From assembly GCA_963931865.1 (NCBI GenBank), contig OZ007510.1:15532589-15596588 (forward strand): DNA of 64,000 nucleotides, given 5' to 3'. The notes below the pieces were generated by a model. That model did no database searches, was not told the origin of the DNA, and saw only the letters and a list, made by a program, of their open reading frames with translations. Shown here in pieces: positions 30,101 through 40,384 of the stretch (the first letter of the stretch is position 1; every line of letters begins with the position of its first letter). Source of the DNA: Axinella damicornis. Taxonomy: Eukaryota; Porifera; Demospongiae; Axinellida; Axinellidae. The translations under genes were made by a program, and so were the position numbers.

Positions 30101-33100
30101 CTGACTGGGAGTACTGCCACTGCATGATAACGTCAGTTTACTTTGGGTCATAGGAGATGGCATGTGGTTTTAAGCACAACAGTGGTTCATTTAGCAAATC
30201 ATTCCAGGGAGGTCTTTGGCCATGGGGAATTTCCCACTCTAAGTGTCTTGCAGTACTAGTACAGGGTTTGTTCTTACCTGCAGACTCCATCCAGCGCTCC
30301 GAGATCAGCAAGCGAGATGGTAAGATTGCAGAGATAGCAGAGACATTCAGTGCTGAGTGTGAGCTACGAAGAAGGACCGAGCAGGAGAGAAATGAGCTTG
30401 AAGGGGCACTGGTGAGTGATGCTAATTGATTGTACGGTATCTGCAGTTGTTGTCAGTCTTACCTATTTATTATGTGCACATGCGGAGAGCTAGCTATAGA
30501 TTGAAGCGCTATAGGTTTGAAGAGCTAGCTATAGATGGAAGCACTATAGGTTGAAGAGCTATAGGTTGAAGAGCTATAGGTTGAAGAGCTATAGGTTGAA
30601 GAGCTAAAGGTTGAAGAGCTATAGGTTGAAGAGCTATAGGTTGAAGAGCTAAAGGTTGAAGAGCTATAGGTTGAAGAGCTAAAGGTTGAAGAGCTATAGG
30701 TTGAAGAGCTATAGGTTGAAGAGCTAAAGGTTGAAGAGCTATAGGTTGAAGAGCTATAGGTTGAAGAGCTATAGGTTGAAGAGCTATAGGTTGAAGAGCT
30801 ATAGGTTGAAGAGCTAAAGGTTGAAGAGCTATAGGTTGAAGAGCTATAGGTTGAAGAGCTATAGGTTGAAGAGCTATAGGTTGAAGAGCTATAGGTTGAA
30901 GAGCTATAGGTTGAAGAGCTATAGATTGAAGCGATATAGATTAAGGTAGGAAGCACGGCATCGGCGAAATCGTGCAATTTTGCTCATGAATAATTAATGA
31001 GATGACGTCACTTGCATACGGTTATTTAGAGTTATTCATCTGTTTACGTTTTCCCATGGCGGCAACCGGAATAAACAAGGGGGGCTTCTCTCTTTGATGC
31101 GGCTAGCGGCCCTTTCGAGTTTCAAATCGGTACTCTGATGTGGCCGTGCGGTACTTTGAAGATTTGTTTGAACACTCTTTTTTTTTCTTTTTTTCTTTTT
31201 TTTTTTAAGTAAGAAGCTATTCTAGCTGATTGAATGTGGCGATGGGCTATCTGTGTGTGAATAGCTAGGTGGAGTGAGCAGGAATGTTTGTGGGTCTGCT
31301 GAAGTGGCCGAAGAACAGCCTGGAAAGTGAACAGCCTCCGACAGCTCCCTGGCCAAGGTACTCTAGAGAGTTGACCTTTCGGCATTACAGGCCCCGCCCA
31401 TTTTCGTGTTAGGGCGAATTTGGCTGGTTTGGTAGCTGGACTGGGCTGGTGAGAGGGAGTAGATGTGTGGCCAAAACTCGGTAACCGAGAGGTGAACGTG
31501 GAAAAGCATCCCTATTTTTGCAGCGGGTAGGTTGACCTTTTGGAAACAGGCCTTGGCTTGAGTCGGTTTTAGTTGGTGTGCGTGGAATTTTTTTTGAAAG
31601 TCTAGGGTAGCCAAACCTCTGTTTTTGAGGGTGGCAGTGAGTTTTGGGCTGTAGCCTGCAAGTGAGGAGAGCAGGTGGTAAATCCATCCGTAGTTTTTGG
31701 GCCTGTTTTGTGTGTGTATTGATGATGGGGTCAGAGTGTGGGTGGGGCCTTGGAGAGGGTCCAAATTTTCAGTTTCGTAGAGGGCCTTAAAATTGAGTTT
31801 TAGGGCATTTTCAAGCAGAGGGAGCAGTTTGATGCAAAGTATTGCTGAAACTTGTGTACGCTTTGATGCTGCCCATTTATCCATCAACTTGGTTTCGGAG
31901 ATCGCGGTACCCATGTTTACTACCTTAAAGAGCTATAGGTTGAAGAGCTATAGGTTGAAGAGCTATAGGTTGAAGAGCTATAGGTTGAAGAGCTATAGAT
32001 TGAAGAGCTAAAGGTTGAAGAGCTATAGGTTGAAGAGCTATAGGTTGAAGAGCTATAGGTTGAAGAGCTATAGGTTGAAGAGCTATAGGTTGAAGAGCTA
32101 AAGGTTGAAGAGCTATAGGTTGAAGAGCTATAGGTTGAAGAGCTATAGGTTGAAGAGCTAGCTATAGATTGAAGAGCTAGCTATAGATTGAAGCGCTATA
32201 GGTTTGAAGAGCTATAGATTGAAGAGCTAAAGGTTGAAGAGCTATAGGTTGAAGAGCTATAGGTTTGAAGAGCTATAGATTGAAGAGCTATAGGTTGAAG
32301 AGCTATAGGTTGAAGAGCTATAGGTTTGAAGAGCTATAGATTGAAGAGCTATAGGTTGAAGAGCTATAGGTTGAAGAGCTATAGGTTGAAGAGCTATAGA
32401 TTAAAGAGCTATAGGTTGAAGAGCTATAGGTTGAAGAGCTATAGGTTGAAGAGCTATAGGTTGAAGAGCTATAGGTTGAAGAGCTAAAGGTTGAAGAGCT
32501 ATAGGTTGAAGAGCTATAGGTTGAAGAGCTAAAGGTTGAAGAGCTATAGGTTGAAGAGTTATAGGTTGAAGAGCTATAGGTTGAAGAGCTAAAGGTTGAA
32601 GAGCTATAGGTTGAAGAGCTATAGGTTGAAGAGCTAAAGGTTGAAGAGCTAAAGGTTGAAGAGCTATAGGTTGAAGAGTTATAGGTTGAAGAGCTATAGG
32701 TTGAAGAGCTAAAGGTTGAAGAGCTATAGGTTGAAGAGCTATAGGTTGAAGAGCTAAAGGTTGAAGAGCTATAGGTTGAAGAGTTATAGGTTGAAGCGCT
32801 ATACACACACACACACACACACACACACAATAACAACTAGAAAGAGAAAAACAATATGTGCAGGAATGATGAAACCCTCACCAAATGAACACTAAACATG
32901 ATGTATCAAATGGTGGCTTCTCCAGACTGTGGATCTAAATTCTGTGTGTGCATGTCTCAGTGAGAACAGACTCTATCGCTGGTAGGGACAGGCAGCACGA
33001 TAAGTGTTGTGATAAATTGCAGTATCACCTGATGTGAACTGCATGTGCGTACCTTATTCTTGAATTTCTTCTACAGAAAAGGACCGAAGCAGAGTTAGCG

Positions 33101-33946
33101 GACTACAGACAACAGGTAGATTGATTGTTTCAACTACCTTCATGCAATGAATTACGCCCAATTGTAACAAATAAAGTGACGTAAGGCTACTGAATTTCAG
33201 GTGGAGCAGTTGCAAAGTGACGTGGCTCAGTACGAAGTGGCCTACCAAGAGCTGGAGACCAACAGAAATGAGCTTGTGAGTTGTTTTAGTTTTGTTTCTT
33301 GTTCCTTTCACTTTGCAACCAAGTGGTATACTCCAGGTATATTGTTGTAAACATATACTGTATATACCTCCAGTCAATTAAGTTCTTTCCACCTTGGACG
33401 TTTCTCACATGATAAAATATCCCAGGTTCTCACCCGTTTGTCCTCTTGTGTACGGGAGAGTGCCTGGGAATGAGGCCATCCATAGACTTCTATCAGAAAG
33501 CGTACACAAGACAAACAGAAAATATTGATATACACACACCAATAAGCACCTGTACAGTAGAATTCTGTCCATCATCTCACACTCAGTCCCAGTCCCACGC
33601 CCAGCTATTTGTCGCTTGCAGTACCGTACTGCAAGCGACAAAAAGCTGGGCGTGGGACTGGGACCGAGGCTACTTAAATTCTTGGTCAAACACTGTGATC
33701 TACTACGTACAAGCAAAAGTATATATACTACGGGGCATTCTAGTCTGGGGCATCTGGGTACAGGGTTCCTGTTTCCATAATACACAAAACACACACGTCT
33801 GAGCACAGGAGCAGGAAGGGCTGAGTGTTCGTGAGCAGTTGGAGCAGAGTGAGGGGATGAGGAGGAGACTGAACGACCAGGTCACTGAACTACAAGGACA
33901 GCTAGCCATTGAGGAACAGCGATCACGATTCTGTGTCCTCTTGTAA
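27179..33946 (+). CDS. Eight-exon coiled-coil protein with C-terminal CaaX box
   Basis: Exons 27179-27326, 27607-27725, 28447-28570, 28943-29035, 30284-30411, 33077-33115, 33201-33275 and 33809-33946 join in frame with GT/AG borders, giving 287 residues. The start ATG sits three bases after TTTCAG, so an upstream non-coding exon is likely. Residues 1-130 are low in structure, with a Pro-rich end (PPSPEPPDP). About 134-280 is a charged heptad-like coiled coil (QERNELEGALKRTEAEL, QLEQSEGMRRRLNDQV). It ends CVLL-stop, a CaaX motif whose final Leu favours geranylgeranylation, so a membrane-tethered coiled-coil protein is predicted. With the upstream X-box, a flagellar or basal-body role is a reasonable guess, no more. 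I do not recognise the family. Confidence 0.78.
27749..27804. repeat. Poly-G / poly-C dyad in intron 2
   Basis: A run of about 17 G, then CTAAGGGGGCTAAAG, then a run of about 24 C. The two runs are complementary and could fold on each other or form G-quadruplex/i-motif structures. A similar arrangement occurs at 58526-58733. Run lengths are likely unreliable in assembly. Confidence 0.7.
30483..30945 (+). repeat. 15-bp minisatellite array 1 in intron 5
   Basis: The unit is AGCTATAGGTTGAAG with a common variant AGCTAAAGGTTGAAG, about 28 copies. Because 15 is a multiple of three, the minus strand reads as an open (SSTYS)n frame; this has no start or sequence features of a gene. The array lies inside the intron between exons 5 and 6 of the coiled-coil gene. 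Confidence 0.92.
30946..31926 (-). other. Unique island between the two 15-bp arrays, with orphan ORF 31363-31914
   Basis: About 980 bp of non-repetitive sequence splits the minisatellite. It has a palindromic CRE-type site TGACGTCA (31003-31010), a T-rich run near 31169-31206, and a 183-residue minus-strand ORF (31363-31914; MGTAISETKLMDKW... with LLPLLENALKLNFKAL). The ORF has no recognisable domain, is rich in Lys/Leu/Thr/Pro, and begins right at the array edge. It could be an inserted element, a retro-copy or a chance frame. The island interrupts an otherwise continuous array, which suggests insertion. Confidence 0.3.
31927..32806 (+). repeat. 15-bp minisatellite array 2 in intron 5
   Basis: The same AGCTATAGGTTGAAG unit as array 1, about 58 copies, with variants (AGCTAAAGG, AGTTATAGG, and AGCTAGCTATAGATTGAAG insertions). 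The variants follow a higher-order pattern of roughly 4-8 units in the right half. It ends in a (CA)n run at 32804-32829. The long minus-strand Ser/Thr/Tyr and Leu/Gln/Pro ORFs are artefacts. Confidence 0.92.
33586..33673. mobile_element. Foldback element of the TAGCCTCGTTCCCAG family, in intron 7
   Basis: GTCCCAGTCCCACGCCCAGC pairs with GCTGGGCGTGGGACTGGGAC, centred on TCGCTTGCAGTAC / GTACTGCAAGCGA. The right end shows CCGAGGCTA; the left end has lost its TAGCCTCG. It lies within the intron before the last exon of the coiled-coil gene. Confidence 0.75.
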
Positions 33947-34289
33947 CTCCGGCACACTGTATAGTAGCTAGTGATTGATGGTAGCTCATTCTGTAACCGC
34001 CACGTACACATTCATACAAACACAGAGCATGCAGGTGTTTTGAGTTGCACGGTGTACTGTTTTGTCTGAGTGGAGGCTTCCATAAACAGCAGTTCGTGTG
34101 GCCATGTGTGCACATGCCAACTTTGGTCTGAGCTACGGGGTTTCAGCCAACCTGGCCGGACACCTTGGAAGTTCAGTGACAATATCCCTGGTTAATGGGG
34201 CCCATGACCTGCATGAAAACCTTATTCCTGGGTTATCAAATCAAAATGAACAGAACTGAGGTTGGTTTCCTTGGCCACTTCATGCTATC

Positions 34290-34840
34290 TGTTCCTAGTC
34301 ATGCAAGAAGAATCCTCTCCCATCTCCTAATCAAGATCACAGTGGCCTGCTCTTCTCGAATATTTCATGCAAGAAGTGCAACTTGGAACTTATCCGTTTG
34401 TTCCCAATAAAAAAAATTGTGCTGCAGAGTTCTCCTGTCATGTTTCGTCTGTAAAGCCCATGTCAAACCCAATTGTTCCTTTTGTATGGGACCCCCCATT
34501 GCTAAAGGATCAACAGGCTTTGGAAAAAGTACAGAAGTTTGCACTGGAGTGCATTGTATGAAGAACTGCTTGAAAATACCAACCATCTGACTTAGAGCAC
34601 TGAACGCCTGTTTAACAAACTATGTCACCTTTATAGAAAGAATTTTCTCACTGTTTTTCTAAACATCCTAGAACAAATGCCAGCTCCCCCCATGCAATTA
34701 CGAAACTGCCACCACCACTCCTTGCTCGTACCATACGCCAGAACTAGCTATATACTCAATTATACCAAGTGTATGTAGGTCTTGGAACAGCCTCCCTTCA
34801 AACATCGTCCAATGCACAGCATTGCAGTCATTTAAGGTAG
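34290..34840 (+). pseudogene. Non-LTR retrotransposon reverse transcriptase relic (3' end)
   Basis: Broken frames contain the familiar C-terminal run of non-LTR polymerases: VPFVWDPPLLKDQQALEKVQKFAL, then a frame with LFNKLCHLY, and near the end a WNSLPSNIVQ-like match with ALQSFK. Stop codons and shifts separate the pieces. It begins about 340 bp beyond the coiled-coil gene's stop. An immobile fossil. Confidence 0.65.
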
Positions 34841-34929
34841 CATTATACCTTTACCGTGAGGGTACCTTTAACCGTCGGGGCCCCGACGGCTAAGGGTACC
34901 CTAATGGTAAAGGTATACTGCTACCTTAA
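34832..34929. mobile_element. 98-bp near-perfect palindrome bounded by TTAA
   Basis: TTAAGGTAGCATTATACCTT at the left matches the reverse of the right end (AAGGTATACTGCTACCTTAA) with few differences. The centre is CCGTCGGGG / CCCCGACGG, and KpnI-type GGGTACC blocks sit in each arm. The TTAA ends suggest a piggyBac-like foldback. A single-arm relative occurs near 21180 (GGTAGTACCATTATACCTTT). It overlaps the tail of the retrotransposon relic. Confidence 0.7.
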
Positions 34930-35285
34930 TAGACATCTATGGCAGTTCTTATACCAACACTCCACACCCATTTAGCAATTACACTTGCAGTACATTTTAT
35001 TTTACTACCTTATGGAATGCAACCTTAAAACTATAATCTTATAATTAAGAGCTATTTGGTTCATGTACGAACTTCATAGAAAAGAAAAGGCATAGCTTAC
35101 AAATGAAAGTGATACAAAACCTAGTTGGTGGTTTAATGCCTTTTTGTCCGCAACTGTGTTGAACAGTGACGGTTTTGGCAGGCTGTGACGACCTGTAAAC
35201 TAGCCTTTCTCAAGCTGTGGACACCCATGATGCATGCATGTGCAGTGAACCATCTGATGGCTCACTGCTAGAAGGAATTTTTACC

Positions 35286-35530
35286 AACCTATTCTCGTTG
35301 TATACATGCCGGACTGTGCCATCCTCCTTTTCCAGGATTGGGCCAACCTATTCTCATTGTATACATGCCGGACTGTGCCATCCTCCTTCAAGTTCCAGGA
35401 TTGGGCCAACCTATTCTCGTTGTATACATGCCGGACTGTGCCATCCTCCTTTTCCAGGATTGGGCCAACCTATTCTCGTTGTATACATGCCGGACTGTGT
35501 CATCCTCCTTTTATATACAGGATTGGGCCA
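35286..35530 (+). repeat. About 61-bp tandem repeat, 4 copies (unit 1)
   Basis: Each unit contains AACCTATTCTCGTTGTATAC, ATGCCGGACTGTGCCATCCT and CCAGGATTGGGCC. Four copies here against five in the duplicate at 41336-41640, so copy number has changed since the duplication. Open frames through it are artefacts. Confidence 0.9.
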
Positions 35531-35768
35531 TCATGGAGACGTGGCTTGAGTGACAGCTGCTGTGCTTCCTCAGAATTAATGCTGTGAGTTAGGCTGTCTG
35601 ATGGTGGAGCCATGCGGTTGCCATGTTCCCTAGGGAGTATGGCATGAGGGTACACCTATAAACTGCAAGCACTAGCCTTTGATTATATCACTATTAAATT
35701 TTGAATGAAGTTTTTGTCTTATTCCCTACACTGGAGTGCTCATTGTCATGCCTTGGGGTGTTACAGTA

Positions 35769-35782
35769 GTTTCCATGGTAAC
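35769..35782. promoter_or_regulatory. Perfect X-box consensus site (unit 1)
   Basis: GTTTCCATGGTAAC matches GYYNYC-WW-RRNRAC. It lies about 410 bp beyond the 3' end of the minus-strand collagen-domain gene, not at its promoter. The copy in unit 2 (41879-41892) is flanked to give a 16-bp perfect palindrome, GGTTTCCATGGTAACC. It may be fortuitous. Confidence 0.3.
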
Positions 35783-36191
35783 CTTGATTTAAAATCATGG
35801 TTTACATGGATCCACAATACATGCATGCAGCGTGTAGCTACAACAAATTGGATACTGGGGCACCCTGCCAATTGCAAGTTGCATCATTTACTGTGCAGGG
35901 CTGGGTGAAGCAATCAATTTCTGGAGGTGTTGCGCATTTAATTTATGAGTTCACTATGCAAATAGTCTGGCCTCAAAACAAAACACTCCTAGCCTGGCAC
36001 TACAAAGTTATATAGAATCATAAGCAACTACCAAACCAGCTAGCTGCAAAAGAAATCATGTGTGTACAAATAAACACAGTGTCTAGGAAGATTCTAGCTT
36101 TGTCAGCAATTCTATGTTGAGCTCGAGCTCTAGCTACAAACCTCTACTTACAGTTCCAAGTTCGTTAGTCTGCACCTTGCTGAAGAGACAG

Positions 36192-36944
36192 CTACCTGGT
36201 ACACACAACACACGACAGATCTTTTGTGAGGTCATAGGGGGGGCACTCCAAACCGTTGCAACTACCTGCCTTGGTATGGTAGAACAGGGCGCCATTGTGA
36301 TTTCCTGCTTCACCAATTACCGCCTGTGCATCTTTGTCCACGCACACGAAAGTCTTGGGTGAGACGTGCTTATAACGTCCGGCCATGAGGTAACCATTGT
36401 ATTCTCGGGTCCACTGGCTGGGGCAGCTTTGCTTTGCCGGCAGCATCAACACAGTCTGTCGAGGTGCGAGGCACACAGCACAGGGAACATTATCGTCATT
36501 AAGGGCAGCCAGTGGACTGCCAGCCGTTTGGTACTCAGACCCATAGACTAGGGCTGAACGCGTGCTAGGGGTTCCATCGCTGTAGTATTCTGGGTCATCC
36601 GGCATACAGATATAGTTGGAAGCAGAACCCGTATGCTTGTAGTGTGCACCACCAGCCCTCCCTTTGTAGACCAGTGTGGATTTTTTACCTGCACAGGATT
36701 TTTGTCCCCAGCGTGTGTAGACAACGTACTTTTTGCTTTCTTCTTCAGTTTCTACCTCGTCTTCGAATTCCTCTCCTTCAGCTAGAGCAAAGCCATCATC
36801 AATGTTTCGTGCTTCCTCGATTGTTCGCTCCAGTGCCTCCAGAACTTCATTCTGCTTCTCTGCTCCAAGAAGCTCGGCAGGGCTGCCGGTGACAAGGAAC
36901 CCAACGTGGCACAGCAGCAGCAAAGCAACCAGGCCCTTCTCCAT
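36192..36944 (-). CDS. Secreted short-chain-collagen-C4-type NC domain protein, copy 1
   Basis: Single exon, 250 residues. Residues 1-20 are a signal peptide (hydrophobic VALLLLCHVGFLV, cleavage likely near VTG-SP). Residues 22-70 are acidic and helical. Residues 73-250 are the cysteine-rich domain found at the C-terminus of sponge short-chain collagen C4/spongin-like proteins (YTRWGQKSC, GGAHYKHTGSASNYICMP, PCAVC, CPSQWTREYNGYLMAG, NGALFYHTKAGSC, ECPPY, SCVVCTR), with ten cysteines that can make five disulfides. There are no Gly-X-Y repeats, so it is the terminal domain without the collagen. An extracellular matrix or lectin-like role is inferred. A TATA box lies about 85 bp upstream. It differs from copy 2 at three residues. 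Confidence 0.85.
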   Translation of the reverse strand: MEKGLVALLLLCHVGFLVTGSPAELLGAEKQNEVLEALERTIEEARNIDDGFALAEGEEFEDEVETEEESKKYVVYTRWGQKSCAGKKSTLVYKGRAGGAHYKHTGSASNYICMPDDPEYYSDGTPSTRSALVYGSEYQTAGSPLAALNDDNVPCAVCLAPRQTVLMLPAKQSCPSQWTREYNGYLMAGRYKHVSPKTFVCVDKDAQAVIGEAGNHNGALFYHTKAGSCNGLECPPYDLTKDLSCVVCTR

Positions 36945-37027
36945 TTTGAATTGCAGTGTCCCTTTTCTTTCTCTTTTGAATCGGTTGTGGTAGTCTTGCT
37001 GGTGTGATGTTCAGCTAGTTGTGGGAT

Positions 37028-37035
37028 CTTTTATA
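37028..37035 (-). promoter_or_regulatory. TATA box of the collagen-domain gene, copy 1
   Basis: TATAAAAG on the minus strand, 84 bp upstream of the ATG, within GCTATAAAAGATC. Position and sequence fit a canonical TATA box with a short 5' UTR, consistent with a strongly expressed secreted product. Confidence 0.65.
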
Positions 37036-37854
37036 GCGAATTCGGGTGGGAGGAATGCATGCATGTAGTCAGGCATAGTTGCGTCTCAGTTACCGGTGAT
37101 AAAAGAATGGGCCCACAACCACTTTTGAAGTTTCTTACTTACCGGTAGTGACTTGTTAACCCGTCTGTTGGAGGAGCTATAGTGGTCAAGTCAGTGCATA
37201 TGATCTGCATGCTTGAACGCACATTTGGTATTGAAGCAGCAACTATGGCAACCGTTCAGTAGAATTGCCGGGCTTTATGCAATTCTATACTTCATTCCTC
37301 TATAATTTACCTGCAGGAACTAAGATACTGGACCTGGTCTCAACTGTCCGGTAGTTAGTTATAGGATCACTTGTGGGCACATTCCTTGATCACCACAGTG
37401 GAGGAGGCACTGAGGCGACCAGACCAGAGCCTGATTAAACAACCCTTCTGTTTTACAGTGAGCTAGCTAGCTAGCCGGCGCCAATGTTAGGTTCTTCGTA
37501 TCTGCTTGGTAATGGTGGTTGAGCCATGGTGAAACATTTGGAGAAGTAGCTACTGCAGGGTTAAGCATGGCAGAATTTTTGGCAACAATAGTGCCATTTC
37601 ATACTAAGGAATTAATAGAAACGGTTATTATTTTATTCAGAATCTTAATTAGCAGAAGTGTTTTGAGTTAGTTAGCTAGACGATTGATTTCCTCAAGAAA
37701 TGACCATTGGCTGCATGTCTGCATCTCCTTTACAACTCAATTCTTTGCTGCTTGTAGCAATCAAAAAGTGGCTGGCTTCCATTTTGCCTTGCATGCCGAA
37801 AGAAACCACTTCTTTTCTTGATTGCTCTCATTGAATTTTTGTGTCATCCATATT

Positions 37855-37985
37855 GTCTAGGATATTTCCTGAGAAATGGAAACCTGACAGTGGTACCAAT
37901 TCCCAAAGGTGGTGACTGTTCCAATCCTTCCAACTACAGGCCATTATCAAAATGCTTGAGGAACATGTCCATTGCTAGCTGACTA
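37855..37985 (+). pseudogene. Reverse transcriptase relic (unit 1)
   Basis: Across two frames the sequence reads FPEKWK, then a VVPIPKGGDCSNPSNYRPLSK-like stretch and MLEEHVH, the diagnostic block upstream of the non-LTR polymerase active site. A frameshift interrupts it and there is no catalytic YxDD region. The unit 2 copy (about 43968-44085) has a different small deletion in the GGD segment. Confidence 0.65.
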
Positions 37986-38740
37986 GCTAGCTAGCTAGCT
38001 AGCTCACTGTATAAAGAGAAGGGTTGGCTTAATTTGGTCCCTCAGTGCCAGTCCTCCATTGTGCTGATCAAGGCTCCACTTGTGTGCTGAGCACACAAGA
38101 GCCCACTTGATCCTATTGGATAGGAAAACGTAGTAGCTAGGTCTGTTGAGATAAGCTAGGTCAAGTTTCTTACTTCCAGGTACCGATAGAAGTATAGGAT
38201 TACTAGATCTAATCTCAGCAGTATCTATGACCCTCCATTTTTCTATTAGCTTCGAAACTGATTAATACACTTTTACACAGCATGTGCTCACCCAACTGGT
38301 TTGAATTGGCAAGATTTCCATTTTCCAATTATGTTGCCTGTTTTTCAAGAGTGGTATGGATGGTTATTAGCAGTTAGCTGGCTACACTATTATATTGAGG
38401 ACAGATTGGCCACAAGAGCCCCTCCCCCTCTTTGGATTGTCATCAACACAGCAGCTGCTGCATTGAAAACCGGGATCTGAATGTTGGCCAGATTGTATAC
38501 CACTGTCAGAACAAGCTGCCACTTTGTTTGAAATTGGCAAATGCATTTCACATGTCATTTGTGGGGTATCTGTGACCTTGAACACTACTACTGTACTGCA
38601 TTGCAGCGTTAATTAATATTATGGAATGGCCACAAACGGTCCACTCACCAAGTGCCTCATTTTGACAACACAACGCATGCATACAGTGCTTCTTCGATCC
38701 AAGGAGCAAGGCACTTCTAATTCAGCGATATTGCATTGAG

Positions 38741-38776
38741 CATGGATAATATAGTACGCGTACTATATTATCCATG
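38741..38776. repeat. 36-bp perfect palindrome (unit 1)
   Basis: CATGGATAATATAGTACG is followed directly by its exact reverse complement, with no spacer, and flanked on both sides by GCATTGAG-like sequence. It is preserved without change in unit 2 (44845-44880). A zero-loop palindrome can extrude as a cruciform. Origin unknown. Confidence 0.85.
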
Positions 38777-39027
38777 CATTGAGTGAATAAATTATTAGCT
38801 ACGTAGTAACTGCAGCAGCCGCCAGGCGAGATGTGATGGGGTCGTGCACTGCTCAGTTGAAAATGCTGCTGTTTTGTGCGTAACAAAAAGGCCATCGTGC
38901 ATGATAGACTGAATTGCACGCGAGACTAGCATTTGTATTAGGTAAGGCGGGGCTATTCCGACGGTGGGGTAACTGGCCCCGCGACACTACCGCAAGGAAG
39001 GCTGATACTCAACCTACCCTGCTGTAC

Positions 39028-39122
39028 TAGCCTCGTACCCAGTCCCACGCCCAGCTTTTCGTCGCTTGCAGTACGGTACTGCAAGCGACGAAAAGCTGGG
39101 CGTGGGACTGGGAACGAGGCTA
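39028..39122. mobile_element. Foldback element, TAGCCTCG family, near-perfect hairpin (unit 1)
   Basis: TAGCCTCGTACCCAGTCCCA at the left pairs with the right end TGGGACTGGGAACGAGGCTA. The arms meet at GCTTGCAGTAC-G-GTACTGCAAGC. It is 95 bp long with almost no loop, and ends in TA on both sides. The same element occurs at 45140-45234. Confidence 0.85.
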
Positions 39123-39903
39123 CTGCGGTACCACAGAAGAATTACCAAACTTTGTCCGGTAACAAAGGCAGCCAACTATCGGAATTACCCCGCCGTCGGA
39201 ATAGCCCCGCCTTACCTTTTTTTTCTATAATAGTTTATGTTGAAGCAAGGGATACACAACTAGCAAAAGCTAAATATAAAGTGTACCCCAAAGTTATAAG
39301 TAATACCTTACTGTGCAGTGTGGTTAGCTCCAGCCCCGCCCATAAGACTTAATTATTGGTGCGCTTTCATCAGAACGCTAAATTGCAGTTTGTGTTCTGT
39401 CTACATACGTCTGCGCAGCATAACCACGCCGAGGAAGGCACTGCTGCATACTGAGAAGGAAGACACTTCAGAAACGCCCAATTAAGTAAGCCGGTATTTT
39501 AACGACTGTGACCTTCGTGGCTGAGATTCGGTTCTATAGTCACCATAAATCGCACTAATGCCGCTGTATATGGTCCTCCTTGAGAACAATCATGCCACTG
39601 TGAGCACTCCTCCCTCGCCGTAGTTGGTCCACCCAGTTGTTCACAAGCCCGCCACCCAGTTGTTCACAAGCCATCCTTGGGAAGTGTGGGCCAGTGGTAT
39701 TTGGTCCAGGTGGACCAATTACAAATGTTACTTTTAAACCTGCAAATCACTGTTGTTGTTTTGAGGCATGGAAGGAAGAAGCAAAAAAAACAACGATAAG
39801 TTACGTATAGATCTACTGACGCTAACTTGTGACGCTAGTGACAGCTGCATGTGTATGGTCGGATTTTGCTGTAGCTGCTTGTTGTTGACTGTATGCGACG
39901 ATC

Positions 39904-40282
39904 TAGCCTCGAACCCAGGTGCGGAGGGAGAGAGAGAGAGTGCTGGTATCCACTGTTGCACACTTAATTTCCCAACATTCCGGGAATCCCGGATAAGAAA
40001 GACCACGTCATCCCCGTGGCTTGTTGACGTCAGATACGTGTATGTAACTGTATCACGATCGTATTCTGTCAACAATGGCGACTTTATGCCAGACCTAGAC
40101 CAGTACCTCCAGCTACTTGGAGGTGCACCCGAGCAGAGGGCATCTCTGAAGTGAGTATACTGTGTGGTATAGACGTCACTGTTCATGCCTGGAAAGTTTT
40201 GCCACATCATCTTCAATGTTCGTAAGCAAGCAGTGGATACCAGGCGCTCTCTCCCCCTCCTCTGCGCCTGGGTTCGAGGCTA
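39904..40282. mobile_element. Foldback element enclosing a possible exon (unit 1)
   Basis: The left arm TAGCCTCGAACCCAGGTGCG through TGGTATCCACTG pairs with the right arm CAGTGGATACCAGGCG through CCTGGGTTCGAGGCTA, about 53 bp per arm. Between the arms lie about 270 bp, including ATGCCAGACCTAGACC at 40086 reading MPDLDQYLQLLGGAPEQRASL up to a consensus donor (CTGAA|GTGAGTAT) at 40150. That could be a captured first exon. The longer frame from 39768 runs through the arm and is probably spurious. Duplicate at 46068-46446. Confidence 0.6.
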
Positions 40283-40384
40283 GCTCCAATCATCTCAAAC
40301 GCGGCATTTCTGTTGTAATGTAGCAAACTGGTTTGCACAGCAATTATCACAGCATTGGCCAATTAACTGTCATGTACTCTAGGG

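Noticed and set aside
30525..32836. Ser/Thr/Tyr-rich and Leu/Gln/Pro-rich minus-strand ORFs
   Set aside because: Direct translation of the 15-bp minisatellite; no start context, domain or non-repeat coding sequence.
39768..40154. 128-codon plus-strand ORF, with its duplicate at 45932-46318, and the 160-codon minus-strand ORF opposite
   Set aside because: The frame runs through one arm of a foldback element and unrelated flank; only the ATG-to-donor part at 40086-40150 was kept as a candidate.
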